A stretch of 64,000 nucleotides of DNA, taken from the NCBI RefSeq assembly GCF_008369935.1, contig NZ_VTUZ01000007.1:124001-188000 (forward strand). The letters run 5' to 3'. The stretch's first letter is position 1. The number at the start of each line of letters is the position of its first letter. Below the pieces are notes generated by a model that was not told the origin of the DNA, made no database searches, and was given only the letters and a program-made list of their open reading frames with translations. This DNA comes from Paraburkholderia panacisoli (GTDB lineage: Bacteria; Pseudomonadota; Gammaproteobacteria; Burkholderiales; Burkholderiaceae). Below, piece after piece: positions 17,787 to 26,800 of this stretch. The position numbers were made by a program, and so were the translations under genes.

Positions 17787-18830
17787 GTGATGAAACATCT
17801 CGGCCGCGTCGCGGCATTCGTGGGCTTGCTGCTGTCGCTCTGGCTCGTCTGGCGCGACCACCCTGGCGCCGTGCTCGGCGCGCTACGGGCCGCCGGCGCG
17901 GGCCTCGTGGTGGCGGCGCTCGTGCACGTGCTGCCGATGCTCGCCAACGCATGCGACTGGCGTTCGCTGATTCGCGGCGCGAACCGGCCCAGCATCCTGA
18001 AGATGCTGCACCTGGTGTGGGTGCGCGAATCGGTCAACAGCATGCTGCCGGTCGCGCGGGTCGGCGGCGAAGTCGTCGCGTTCCGCATGCTCAAAGGCTG
18101 GGGCGTACGGCCGTCGATGGCGGTGGGCAGCATCATCGTCGACATGCAGCTGACGGTGATCAGCCAGCTGCTGTTCACGATGGTCGGCATCGGCTTCCTG
18201 TTCGCGCACGCGCAGTCGGACACGCTGCGGCTTGCCGGGCAACTGGCGTGGGGCGTCGTGGTGCTCACGCCGCTGCTGCTGCTGTTCGCGCTCGTGCAGC
18301 ACGCGAATCCATTCGAGCGCATCACGCGCGTGCTCAATCACATGACGAGCGGCAAGCTGGCGGCGCTGGTCGGCCAGTCGGCGCAGATCGATCAGTCGAT
18401 CAAGGTGATCTGGCGGCGGCGTGCGGTGGTGCTGCGCTACCTGTTCTTCTGGCAGCCGTTGCAATGTTTCCTGACTTCGCTGGAAATCTGGCTCGCGCTG
18501 CACTTCCTCGGCGTGCATGTCACGCTTGTCGAAGCGGTCGTGATCGAATCGTTGATCCAGGCAATCAGTAGCGCGGCGTTCTTCGTGCCCGGCGGCCTGG
18601 GCGTGCAGGAAGGCGGTTTCATTCTGGTCGGCGGCGCGCTCGGGCTCGATCCGTCCACCTGTCTGGCGCTCGCCGCCGCGCGCCGCATTCGCGATCTGCT
18701 GGTGTTCGTGCCCGGCCTGATCGCGTGGCAGTTCGCCGAGTCGTCCAATCGCACGCTCGGGCATCAGCAGCGGGGCGCGCGCGCGGTGGCCCACGCGCGG
18801 TCCGCCGTGCGCGAGACGAGCCGGCGCTAG
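17787..18830 (+). CDS. hpnL: Hopanoid-associated flippase-like membrane protein HpnL
   Basis: A 347-residue protein of the lysylphosphatidylglycerol synthase transmembrane / HpnL family, with about eight hydrophobic segments. HLVWVRESVNSMLPVARVGGEVVAFR and FFVPGGLGVQEGGFILVGG are the family's conserved loops. It is proposed to help move or place extended hopanoids. A GAGG site precedes two adjacent starts, GTG at 17787 and ATG at 17790; either is possible. It is 115 bases after hpnI and converges on the sensor kinase gene. Confidence 0.9.
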   Translation: MMKHLGRVAAFVGLLLSLWLVWRDHPGAVLGALRAAGAGLVVAALVHVLPMLANACDWRSLIRGANRPSILKMLHLVWVRESVNSMLPVARVGGEVVAFRMLKGWGVRPSMAVGSIIVDMQLTVISQLLFTMVGIGFLFAHAQSDTLRLAGQLAWGVVVLTPLLLLFALVQHANPFERITRVLNHMTSGKLAALVGQSAQIDQSIKVIWRRRAVVLRYLFFWQPLQCFLTSLEIWLALHFLGVHVTLVEAVVIESLIQAISSAAFFVPGGLGVQEGGFILVGGALGLDPSTCLALAAARRIRDLLVFVPGLIAWQFAESSNRTLGHQQRGARAVAHARSAVRETSRR

Positions 18831-18855
18831 CATCGCGTGCAAACGTGCCAGCGCG

Positions 18856-20268
18856 TCAGTGTGCAGGCGCCTGCGCTGCCGCATACGCGGGAAACGACAC
18901 CTCGACTGCAAGGCCGCGTTCGCCGATGCCCGTGCCAAGATGCAGCCGCGCGCCGAAATGCTCGGCGATGCGCGCGACGATCGACAAACCCAGGCCGCTG
19001 CCGGTGGCCTGATTGCCGGTCGCGCGAAAAAAGCGACTGGTCAGGCGCGCGAGATCGTCCGGCGCAACGCCGGGGCCGTCGTCGCGCACGGTGAGCTGCA
19101 CGCGGTCGTCGGCATGCCGCACCGCGACTTCGATGCTGCCGCCGCTGCGCCCGTACTTGATCGCGTTGTCCAGCAGATTGTCGAGCAGGATGCCGATCAG
19201 CACCGGCTCCGCATTGATCTCGGCGCGCATGTCGCCGATCAGCATCACGCTGATGTTCTTCTGCTGCGCGTTGCGCTCGTTCGCGAGCAACGTGTCCTTC
19301 GCCACGCTCGCCGGTTTGAGCGGCACCGTCGACAACATCTCCTGCACGTCCAGACGCGCGAGCAGCAGCAACTGCTCCGCGAGCCGCGCGCTGCGATCCA
19401 CGCCTTGCACCACCCGTTCCATCGCGAGCCGCTGCAATGCCGTGTCCTGCTCGCCCAGCGCGACCTGCGCCTGCACCTTGATCGCGGCAAGCGGTGTCTT
19501 CAGTTCGTGGGCGGCGTCGGCGGTGAACGCGCGTTCGCGTTCCAGCGAATTCTGCAAACGCGACAGCATCAGGTTGATCGCATCGACGAGCGGCCGCACC
19601 TCGGTCGGCGCGCGGCCGATGTCGACCGGCTCCATCCGGTTGATGTCGCGCGAGCGGATCGCGTCCGACAGCACCTTGAGCGGCGCGAGACTCCAGCCGA
19701 TGCTGAACCACACCAGCAGCGCCAGCACCGGCAGCGCGATCAGCGTGGGCCGCGCGATGCGGCTCGCGACGCCGCTCACCAGGTCGCTGCGCGTGTTGGC
19801 CGGTTCGAATACGCGCACCGTATGGCCGAGCGCGGTGTCTCGCAGCGTGAACGTGTGATACATCTGGCCGCCCAGCGTGATGTCGCGCGCGCCGCTCGCG
19901 GGCGGCACCGGCAGATCCCACGCGCTGAGCGTGCGCAACTGCGGGCTGCCCGCCAGCACCTCGCCGTTCGCAGCGCGCACCTGGAAGAGGGCGTCGCGCG
20001 GCAGCGTGTCGTCGTCGTCGAGATTGCTCGCGCCGGGGTCGCCGCCTTCTTCTTCTTCGCGCACGTCGATGCGCGCGTTGGCGAGCGTGATCAGATTGGG
20101 TTGATCGAGCAGCGCGAGGATCTGCGCGAGTTCCGCGAGGCGCGCCTCTTCCCATTCGCCGACTTCGTGCGACGCCTGACGATAGCTCGACACCAGCGCG
20201 ATGCCCCAGATCAGCACGATGCTCGCGAGCACCAGCAGCGACAGGCGCCGGCGAATCGACGCGCCCAT
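18856..20268 (-). CDS. Two-component sensor histidine kinase with acidic periplasmic loop (QseC/PmrB-like)
   Basis: A 470-residue kinase. Transmembrane helices span about residues 10-28 and 173-192, with a periplasmic sensor between. Residues 70-88 of that sensor contain EEEE and DDDD runs. HAMP follows, then the phosphoacceptor His254 in HELKTPLAAIK, and the ATPase domain (LLDNLLDNAIKYG, DDGPGV, GSGLGLSIV). Acidic loops in PmrB and PhoQ bind metal or cationic peptide, so a related signal is likely. Its ATG overlaps the regulator stop (TAATG). The pair lies between the two hopanoid operons. Start chosen at this overlap; the frame upstream is only a shadow of the regulator gene. Confidence 0.93.
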   Translation of the reverse strand: MGASIRRRLSLLVLASIVLIWGIALVSSYRQASHEVGEWEEARLAELAQILALLDQPNLITLANARIDVREEEEGGDPGASNLDDDDTLPRDALFQVRAANGEVLAGSPQLRTLSAWDLPVPPASGARDITLGGQMYHTFTLRDTALGHTVRVFEPANTRSDLVSGVASRIARPTLIALPVLALLVWFSIGWSLAPLKVLSDAIRSRDINRMEPVDIGRAPTEVRPLVDAINLMLSRLQNSLERERAFTADAAHELKTPLAAIKVQAQVALGEQDTALQRLAMERVVQGVDRSARLAEQLLLLARLDVQEMLSTVPLKPASVAKDTLLANERNAQQKNISVMLIGDMRAEINAEPVLIGILLDNLLDNAIKYGRSGGSIEVAVRHADDRVQLTVRDDGPGVAPDDLARLTSRFFRATGNQATGSGLGLSIVARIAEHFGARLHLGTGIGERGLAVEVSFPAYAAAQAPAH

Positions 20269-20927
20269 TACGCTTTCTCCATCACGTAGCCGATATTGCG
20301 CACGGTCTTGATCAATCCCGCGCCGAGTTTCTTGCGCAGATTGGACACGTGCACCTCGATCGCGTTGCTTTCGATCTCTTCCTGCCAGCCATACAGGCTT
20401 TCTTCGAGCTGCGAGCGCGACTGCGGAATCCCCTGGTTGGTCAGCAACTGCAGCAGGATCGCCCATTCGCGCGACGTGAGCGGCACTCGCGCCGCGCCCA
20501 CTTCGACCGTTTGCGCGGCCGGGTTGACCGTCAGTTCCTGATAGTGGATCAACTCGACGCTGCGGCCTTGCGCGCGGCGGAGCAAAGCGCGGCAACGCGC
20601 AATCAGCTCGGTCAGGTCGAAGGGCTTGCCGAGGTAGTCGTCGGCACCGGCTTCGAGACCGCCGACGCGGTCGACCACCGTGCTCTTCGCGGTCAGCACC
20701 AGCACCGGCACGTCCTTGCCCGCGTCGCGCAGGCGCTTGAGCAGTTCCATGCCGGACACGCGCGGCAAGCCGAGGTCGAGTATCACGAGCGCATACGCGG
20801 TCGTGTCGAGCGCGAGGCTGGCCTTGTGGCCGTCGCGCGCCCAGTCGACCGTGAAGCCTGCCTGATGAAGTCCCGCTTCGATGCCGTAGCCGATCAGTTC
20901 GTCGTCTTCTACGAGGAGTAGGCGCAT
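20268..20927 (-). CDS. OmpR-family response regulator (QseB/PmrA-like)
   Basis: A 219-residue regulator: receiver domain with phosphoacceptor Asp51 (LVILDLGLPR), acidic pair EDD at 7-9 and Lys in LGKPFDL, then a winged-helix DNA-binding domain (REWAILLQLL, NAIEVHVSNLRKKLG, NIGYVME). It is the first gene of a two-gene operon with the kinase. Regulators of this class bind direct repeats on an 11-base period, and such repeats occur at 21047, 120 bases upstream of its start, and at both hopanoid promoters. I infer it is their activator. Confidence 0.93.
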   Translation of the reverse strand: MRLLLVEDDELIGYGIEAGLHQAGFTVDWARDGHKASLALDTTAYALVILDLGLPRVSGMELLKRLRDAGKDVPVLVLTAKSTVVDRVGGLEAGADDYLGKPFDLTELIARCRALLRRAQGRSVELIHYQELTVNPAAQTVEVGAARVPLTSREWAILLQLLTNQGIPQSRSQLEESLYGWQEEIESNAIEVHVSNLRKKLGAGLIKTVRNIGYVMEKA

Positions 20928-21046
20928 GTTTGGGATTCCGTTTTAAATGTTTTATTGCATAACTGTAGGCGCTTTTGTGCAAGCGCCGAGTCGTGCAGGC
21001 GAAGTTTAACCAGCCCCTTCATGATCCACATTATGCCGTGCGCTTG

Positions 21047-21079
21047 CTTAAGGTTGCCTTCAGCTTGAATGGATAGTAT
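21047..21079 (+). promoter_or_regulatory. PmrA/PhoB-type tandem box and -10 upstream of the second hopanoid operon
   Basis: CTTAAG (21047-21052) and CTTCAG (21058-21063) lie on an 11-base period with spacer GTTGC, and a third imperfect unit CTTGAA adjoins. Ten bases after the second hexamer is TAGTAT (21074-21079). The order, spacing and most bases equal those of the hpnJ promoter. The site lies in the divergent region between the response regulator and the plus-strand operon, so it could serve both. Confidence 0.65.
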
Positions 21080-21266
21080 CGCCCCTCAACAGCCCGGTTC
21101 GAGTGGTGATATAGAGCGTGAACCGGCGTTGTTGTCAGCCGCTTCTATCGATTGCTTTGTCAGGTTCTTGCATCTTGATCGTAAGTACATCGACAGAATT
21201 CTTTCGACCAGCGCTTTTATGCCGATGAATCGCGCCGTGCGTTCCGTCAGGTCACGAGGCCACGTT

Positions 21267-21608
21267 ATGAAGCCAGCCACCGCCGACATGCTGCGAGCCC
21301 ATCTGCTGGTCGCATCGCTCACGGCCGCGGGTGCCGAGGCCGTGGTCTGCATCGCGCTGCTGGTATCGCCGGTGTCGCAGCAGTTCTTCGTGACCATGCC
21401 GTTCCGCCTGCTCGCGATCGCGGTGATCGTCGGCGGCGTGATCGTGACGCGCGAATTCGCGCAGGCCGCCTTCGAGTTCTCCGTCAAAAGCCACCCCACG
21501 ATGCGCGCCGCGTCTCCGGTCGAGGTGACGGCGGATTGTCCGCGCCGCTGGCTCGTCATTCTTCATCTGCGGTTGACGGGTCGATCGTTCGTGCTGGCCG
21601 GGCACTGA
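21267..21608 (+). CDS. Small membrane protein, first gene of the second hopanoid operon
   Basis: Not recognised. A 113-residue protein with two likely transmembrane helices, AEAVVCIALLVSPVSQQFFV and FRLLAIAVIVGGVIVTREFA, then a soluble tail. A GAGG site precedes the ATG. It is 12 bases before the glycosyltransferase gene and about 190 bases downstream of the tandem-box promoter. Its position suggests a role in hopanoid head-group synthesis or in the sensor system, but nothing in the sequence shows which. Confidence 0.65.
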   Translation: MKPATADMLRAHLLVASLTAAGAEAVVCIALLVSPVSQQFFVTMPFRLLAIAVIVGGVIVTREFAQAAFEFSVKSHPTMRAASPVEVTADCPRRWLVILHLRLTGRSFVLAGH

Positions 21609-21620
21609 CGGAAACGGGCG

Positions 21621-22904
21621 ATGACGGCGCACGCATGGACCGTATGCCAATGGATACTGCTGACCGGCTGCACCGCCGCCGCGCTCTACGCGACGACGGC
21701 GGCGCTGGTGGCGATGTCGTTCTTCGGCACGCGCCGCAACGGCTCGGCCACGCGGGCCAACTCCTCTGATCTTTCACATGCCACAGCGTGTGCTTCGCAG
21801 CCGGCACAGCCCTTTGCGCTGGTCGGCGTCAGCGTGCTCAAACCGCTCTGCGGGGCCGAGCCGCGTCTCTACGAAAATCTGCAGACCTTCTGCGAGCAAC
21901 GCCATGGGCATTGGCAACTGGTGCTCGGCGTGTCGTCGCCGCACGACCCCGCGATCGCGGTGGTTCGCCGTTTGCAGGCCGCCTACCCGGAGCGCGACAT
22001 CGAGCTTGCGATCGACACGCGGGTGCATGGCAGCAATCTGAAGGTCAGCAATCTGATCAACATGGCGGGGCGAGCCCGTCACGACGTGATCGTGATCGCC
22101 GACAGCGACATCGCCGTCGAAGCCGATTATCTCGACAGCGTCGCCGCGCCGCTCGCGGACCCGCGCGTGGGCGTCGTCACGTGTCTGTATGTCGCACGGG
22201 GCGTCGGCGGATTCTGGCCGCGCGTCGGCGCGCTCTTCATCAACGAATGGTTCGCGCCGTCGGTGCGCGTCGCGCATGCGGCGGGCTCGCGCCGCTTCGG
22301 CTTCGGCGCGACGCTGGCCTTGCGCCGCGCGACGCTCGAACGCATCGGCGGTTTCGACGCGCTGAAAAACTGTCTCGCGGACGATTACTGGCTGGCCGAA
22401 CACGTGCGCGCGCTGGGGCTGCAGACGGTGCTCTCGCGCGTGATGGTCGCTACCGATGTGATCGAGCCGACCTTCGGCGCACTATGGCAGCGTGAAACGC
22501 GCTGGCTGCGCACGATCCGTTCGGTGAACCCGTTGGGTTTCGCGTCGCTGGTCATCACGTTTCCGACGCCGTGGCTGCTGACCGGCGCGTTACTGAGCGC
22601 ATCCCTCGCGACGGGCGCGCACGGTGCGGCCGCGCTCGCGAGCGCAGCCGCCACGGCGGCCGGCCTGGCCGCGCGTCTGGTGCTGCACCTGCGCGCGGCG
22701 CGCCGCGAGCGCTCGTTCTGGAGCGATCTGCCGCTCGTGCCGTTGCGCGATCTGCTGCTGGCGCTGCAATGGTGGGCCGCCGCGTTCGGCTCGCATGTGA
22801 CGTGGCGCGGCGCGCGCGTGCCGCTGGAAACGTCGGCTGCGGCGCTCGCGAACAGCAGGCGCCTGAACGTGATGGATGCGATGGAGGTGTCGGATGGCGG
22901 CTAG
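21621..22904 (+). CDS. HpnI-like glycosyltransferase (GT2, ceramide glucosyltransferase type)
   Basis: A 427-residue membrane glycosyltransferase paralogous to the one at 16511. Shared blocks include VLKPLCG, IADSDIAVEADYLDS, LADDYWLAEHVR, and RETRWLRTIRSVNPLGF, which supplies a full QxxRW motif (QRETRW). It starts with a transmembrane helix and ends with several. It overlaps hpnK by 11 bases, so this copy is coupled to the deacetylase that acts on the HpnI product. Either copy, or both, may be the true bacteriohopanetetrol N-acetylglucosaminyltransferase. Confidence 0.88.
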   Translation: MTAHAWTVCQWILLTGCTAAALYATTAALVAMSFFGTRRNGSATRANSSDLSHATACASQPAQPFALVGVSVLKPLCGAEPRLYENLQTFCEQRHGHWQLVLGVSSPHDPAIAVVRRLQAAYPERDIELAIDTRVHGSNLKVSNLINMAGRARHDVIVIADSDIAVEADYLDSVAAPLADPRVGVVTCLYVARGVGGFWPRVGALFINEWFAPSVRVAHAAGSRRFGFGATLALRRATLERIGGFDALKNCLADDYWLAEHVRALGLQTVLSRVMVATDVIEPTFGALWQRETRWLRTIRSVNPLGFASLVITFPTPWLLTGALLSASLATGAHGAAALASAAATAAGLAARLVLHLRAARRERSFWSDLPLVPLRDLLLALQWWAAAFGSHVTWRGARVPLETSAAALANSRRLNVMDAMEVSDGG

Positions 22905-23715
22905 GCCGCGCGGGCTGATCGTGACGGCCGACGATTTCGGCCTGCATCCGCGCGTGAACCAGGCGGTCGAACGCGCGCATCGCCACGGCGTGCTGAGCGC
23001 CGCGAGTCTGATGATCGGCGCGCCGGCCGCGCGCGACGCCGTGTCGCGCGCGCGCGAGTTGCCGCGCCTGCGGGTCGGTCTGCATCTGGTGCTGGCCGAC
23101 GGCGCCGCGCTCCTGCCGCGCGCGTCGATTGGCGCGTTGCTCGACGAGCATGACCGCTTCGGCGACAACATGGTGCGCGACGGCGTGCGCTTTTTCTTCC
23201 TGCCGCATGTGCGCAGACAGCTCGAGCGCGAGATTCGCGCGCAGTTCGACGCCTTTGCGCAAACCGGTTTGACGCTCGATCACGTCAACACGCACAAGCA
23301 TTTTCATCTGCACCCGACGGTGCTCGGGCTGATTCTCGCAATCGGCCGCGAGTACGGGATGAAGGCGATGCGTCTGCCGTTCGAGCCGAACGCGCCGCTG
23401 TGGTTGAAGCCGTGGATCGCGCAGGTGAGGGCGCGCCTCGATCGCGCGGGGATCGCGCACAACGACTATGTGGTTGGAATCGCCGGCAGCGGGCGCATGG
23501 ACGAGGCGGCGTGGCTCGCGGCGCTAGCCGATCTGCCGCACGGCGTGGCCGAGATCTATTGCCATCCTGCGCTCGCCGGCGCGTTCCCGTTGAGCGACGG
23601 CATGCGTGACTACCGGCATGCCGATGAACTGCAGGCGCTGCTTTCGCCGAAGGTGGCCGCCGCGATTCGCGCGTTGGGCGCGCGGGTCGGCGGCTTTGCC
23701 GACGTGCTGGCGTAG
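22894..23715 (+). CDS. hpnK: Hopanoid biosynthesis deacetylase HpnK
   Basis: A 273-residue protein of the YdjC/ChbG carbohydrate deacetylase family. The metal-site motif TADDFGLHPRVNQAV lies at the start, THKHFHLHPTV in the middle, and IYCHPA near the end supplies a further His. HpnK removes the acetyl group from N-acetylglucosaminyl-bacteriohopanetetrol, giving the substrate for HpnJ. The ATG has a GAGG site six bases upstream and overlaps the preceding glycosyltransferase. hpnK is separated from hpnJ-hpnI-hpnL by the two-component genes, but shares their promoter type. Confidence 0.92.
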   Translation: MAARPRGLIVTADDFGLHPRVNQAVERAHRHGVLSAASLMIGAPAARDAVSRARELPRLRVGLHLVLADGAALLPRASIGALLDEHDRFGDNMVRDGVRFFFLPHVRRQLEREIRAQFDAFAQTGLTLDHVNTHKHFHLHPTVLGLILAIGREYGMKAMRLPFEPNAPLWLKPWIAQVRARLDRAGIAHNDYVVGIAGSGRMDEAAWLAALADLPHGVAEIYCHPALAGAFPLSDGMRDYRHADELQALLSPKVAAAIRALGARVGGFADVLA

Positions 23716-23742
23716 GCGCTTTTGCTTCTGGCGGGGGCGAGC

Positions 23743-23769
23743 AGGTCCACCACGACATGCGGTGGACCT
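23743..23769. terminator. Inverted repeat between convergent hpnK and RND genes
   Basis: AGGTCCACC (23743-23751) and GGTGGACCT (23761-23769) form a perfect nine-base stem with a nine-base loop. No T tract follows on either strand. Its position between converging genes suggests a bidirectional terminator. Confidence 0.45.
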
Positions 23770-23828
23770 ATAAGCGCAACGCACGACGCGCTGTGATGCA
23801 CCCCGGCACACGCGGCAAAAACCGCGCG

Positions 23829-26800
23829 CTAGATCGGCTGCTTCTTCATCAACAGCTTCAGCAGCACCGGCAGCAGCAACAGCACCAGCGGCAACTGCAC
23901 GATCAGCCCGGAGATGATCGCGATCGCGAGCGGCTGCTGCATCGCCGAGCCTTGCCCGAGCGCGAACGCCAGCGGCAACAGCGCGAGGATCGCGGCGATC
24001 GTCGTCATCGCGATCGGGCGCAGGCGATTGCGGCCGGCGCTGCGCAACGCTTCGTCGAACGGCATCTCCTCGTCGCGCACCAGCGCCTGCAACTCCGACA
24101 CATAGAAGATCGCCACCTCGGTGACGATGCCGATGATCATCGTCATCCCCATCATCGCCGAGATGTTCAGCTCGATGCCGGTGACCCACAGGCCGATGAA
24201 CACCGCGCCCGCCGCCAGCAATGGCATCGCCAGCACCGCCAGCGCGACGCGAAAGCGCTCGTACAGAAACAGCAGCAAGCCGAACACCAGCGCGATCGCG
24301 GCGCCGAACACGGTCAGCAAGCCCTTGAAGGCGATCTGCTGTTGCTGATACAAGCCGCCCAGTTCGTAGTAGACGCCGGTGGGCAGCAGCGTCCCGTCGC
24401 CGAGCGCCTTCTGCACGTCGGCGATGGTGGAGCCGAGATCGCGCCCATCGATACGCGCGGTCACCGCGACCATCCGCTTCAGGTTGTCGCGGCTGATCTC
24501 CGGCTGGCCCGTCACCGTCACCTGATCGGCGACGCGATTGAGCGCGAACAGATGCCCGTCCGGCGCGCGGATCTGTAACTGGCCCAGTTGCGTATCCGTC
24601 AGCTTTAGCGCGCCGTCCACCCGCACGCGCACGCCGATCGTTTTCGGTCCGCTCTGGAACTGCGTCGCCACATTGCCTTCGACCATGTCGGACACGGCCT
24701 GCGCGATCGCTTGCGGGTCCATGCCCTCGGCGGCCGCCGCCGCAGGCAGGATGTGCAGTTCGAGCGCGTCGCCGGCGGGGTTGATGCCGTCGTTCACATC
24801 CACCACGCCCTGAATCTTGCCGATCCGCGCGGCAACCTTGCGCGCGGTCGCGTCGAGCGTGTTCGCGTCGTCGGAGAAGATCTTGATCTGCACGGGTTGC
24901 GGCACTGCCGTCAGGTCGCCGATCAGGTCCTCCATCAACTGCGCGAGTTCGACGCTCACGCCGGGCACCTGCGCCTCGACCTGAGAGCGGATTTCTTCCA
25001 TCACCGTGTCGATCGGCTCGCGCTGGCCGGACTTCAGCCGCACGAAGAAGTCGCCCTTGTTGGGCTCGTTCAGATCGCCGCCGAGACCCGCGCCGGTGCG
25101 GCGCGAATAGGTCGACACATTCGGATTCGCGCGGATGATGCTCTCGATCTGCTTCATCAGCCGGTCGGTTTCGGTCACGGAGGTGCCCGGTTCGGTGTGG
25201 TAATCGAGCACGAAGCCGCCTTCGTCCATGCTCGGCATGAAGCCACTGCCCACCCGGGTGAAAGCGAACGCGGCCACCAGGATCAGCGGCACGACGCCGA
25301 GCAGCACGAGCACGGGCTTCGCGGTGACGCGCTCGACCAGCGTCGCGTAACGCCGGTTCAGAAACGCGGCGAAGCGGGTGTCCGCGTGTTCCTCGGCGTC
25401 TTTCGGTTTGAGCCAGCGGTCGCACAGGATCGGCACCGCGAGCCACGTGACGAGAAAGGAAATGAACAGCGCGCTGGCCATCGTCACCGAGAGCGCCTTG
25501 AAAAACGCACCCGTCACGCCCGACAGAAACGCGAGCGGCACGAAGATGATCAGCGTGGCCGCCGAGGAGCCCGCCAGCGGCCGCGTGAATTCGAGCGCCG
25601 CCGCCATCACGCGGCCGTGAAACGCGCGCGCGCCGGCTTCGCGCATGCGCCGCACGATGTGCTCGATCATCACGATCGCGTCGTCGATCACGAGGCCGAC
25701 CGCGGCCGCCATGCCGCCGAGCGTCATGATGTTAAAGCCCATGCCGAACACGTCGAGCAGCAGGATCGTCGCGGCCATCACCACCGGCACCAGCGCGACG
25801 GCGATCGCGGTGATCTTCCAGTTGCGCAGGAACACGAACAGCGTGAGCGCCGCCAGCACCACGCCGATCATGATCGCGTCGCGCACGCTGGTGGCCGACG
25901 CGATCACCAGTTCGCTCTGGTCGTACCAGTTCGACAGATGCACGCCCGGCGGCATCTGACGCTGGAAGTCGGCCAGCTTCGCGCGAATTGCCTTCGCCAT
26001 CGCGACGCTGTTCGCGCCGGGCTGCTGGAAGACGTTGAGCAGCACGGCATCCTGGCCGTCGGCGGTGACGCGCATCCATTGCGGCACGACGCCCTGGCGG
26101 ACCGTCGCGACATCGCCCAGACGGATCTGCGTCGCGCCGTTGGCGGACACCACCACGTCGCGCAATTCGTCGAGCTGCGTGATGGTGGTGTTGGTGATCA
26201 CGAGGTACAGCTTGTCGTGGTCCTCGATGCGGCCGTTGGCCATCAGCACGTTGTGCGCACCGATCGCCTTCGACACGTCGGCGAGCGACAGCTTGTACGC
26301 GGCGAGACGCGCGGGGTCGACCGCGACTTCGAATTCGTCCTGCGCGCCGCCGGTCACTTCGACCCGCGCGACGCCTTCCACCGACGACAGCAAGGGCCGC
26401 ATCTGGAACTGCGCGAGATCGTGCAGCGCGGACAGCGACTGCCGCGTCGACGTGAGGCTGTACGCGAGCACCGGAAACACCGTCGGGTCCATGCGCCGCA
26501 CCTGCATCGAGGTGCCCGGCGGCAGCGTCGCGAGAATCTCGCTGATGGCCGACTGCGCTTGCAACGTGGCTTGCGCCATGTCGGTGCCCCAGTCGAAGTT
26601 CAGCGAAATTTCCGCCGCGCCGCGGCTGGTCCTCGACTCCACGTCGCGCACGTTCGGCACGCGGCGCAGCGCTTCTTCGACCGGCATCGTGACGAGCGTG
26701 GCCATCTGTTCGGCGGGGCGGTCGCCCGCGTCGAGCGAGACCACCGCGCGCGGAAACGCGACGTTCGGGAACAGCGAGATCGGCAGACGGAACGCGGTCA

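Noticed and set aside
18856..20982. A 708-codon minus-strand frame covering the kinase and the region of the response regulator
   Set aside because: The upstream 238 codons are an out-of-frame shadow of the regulator gene. The kinase starts at the TAATG overlap at 20268.
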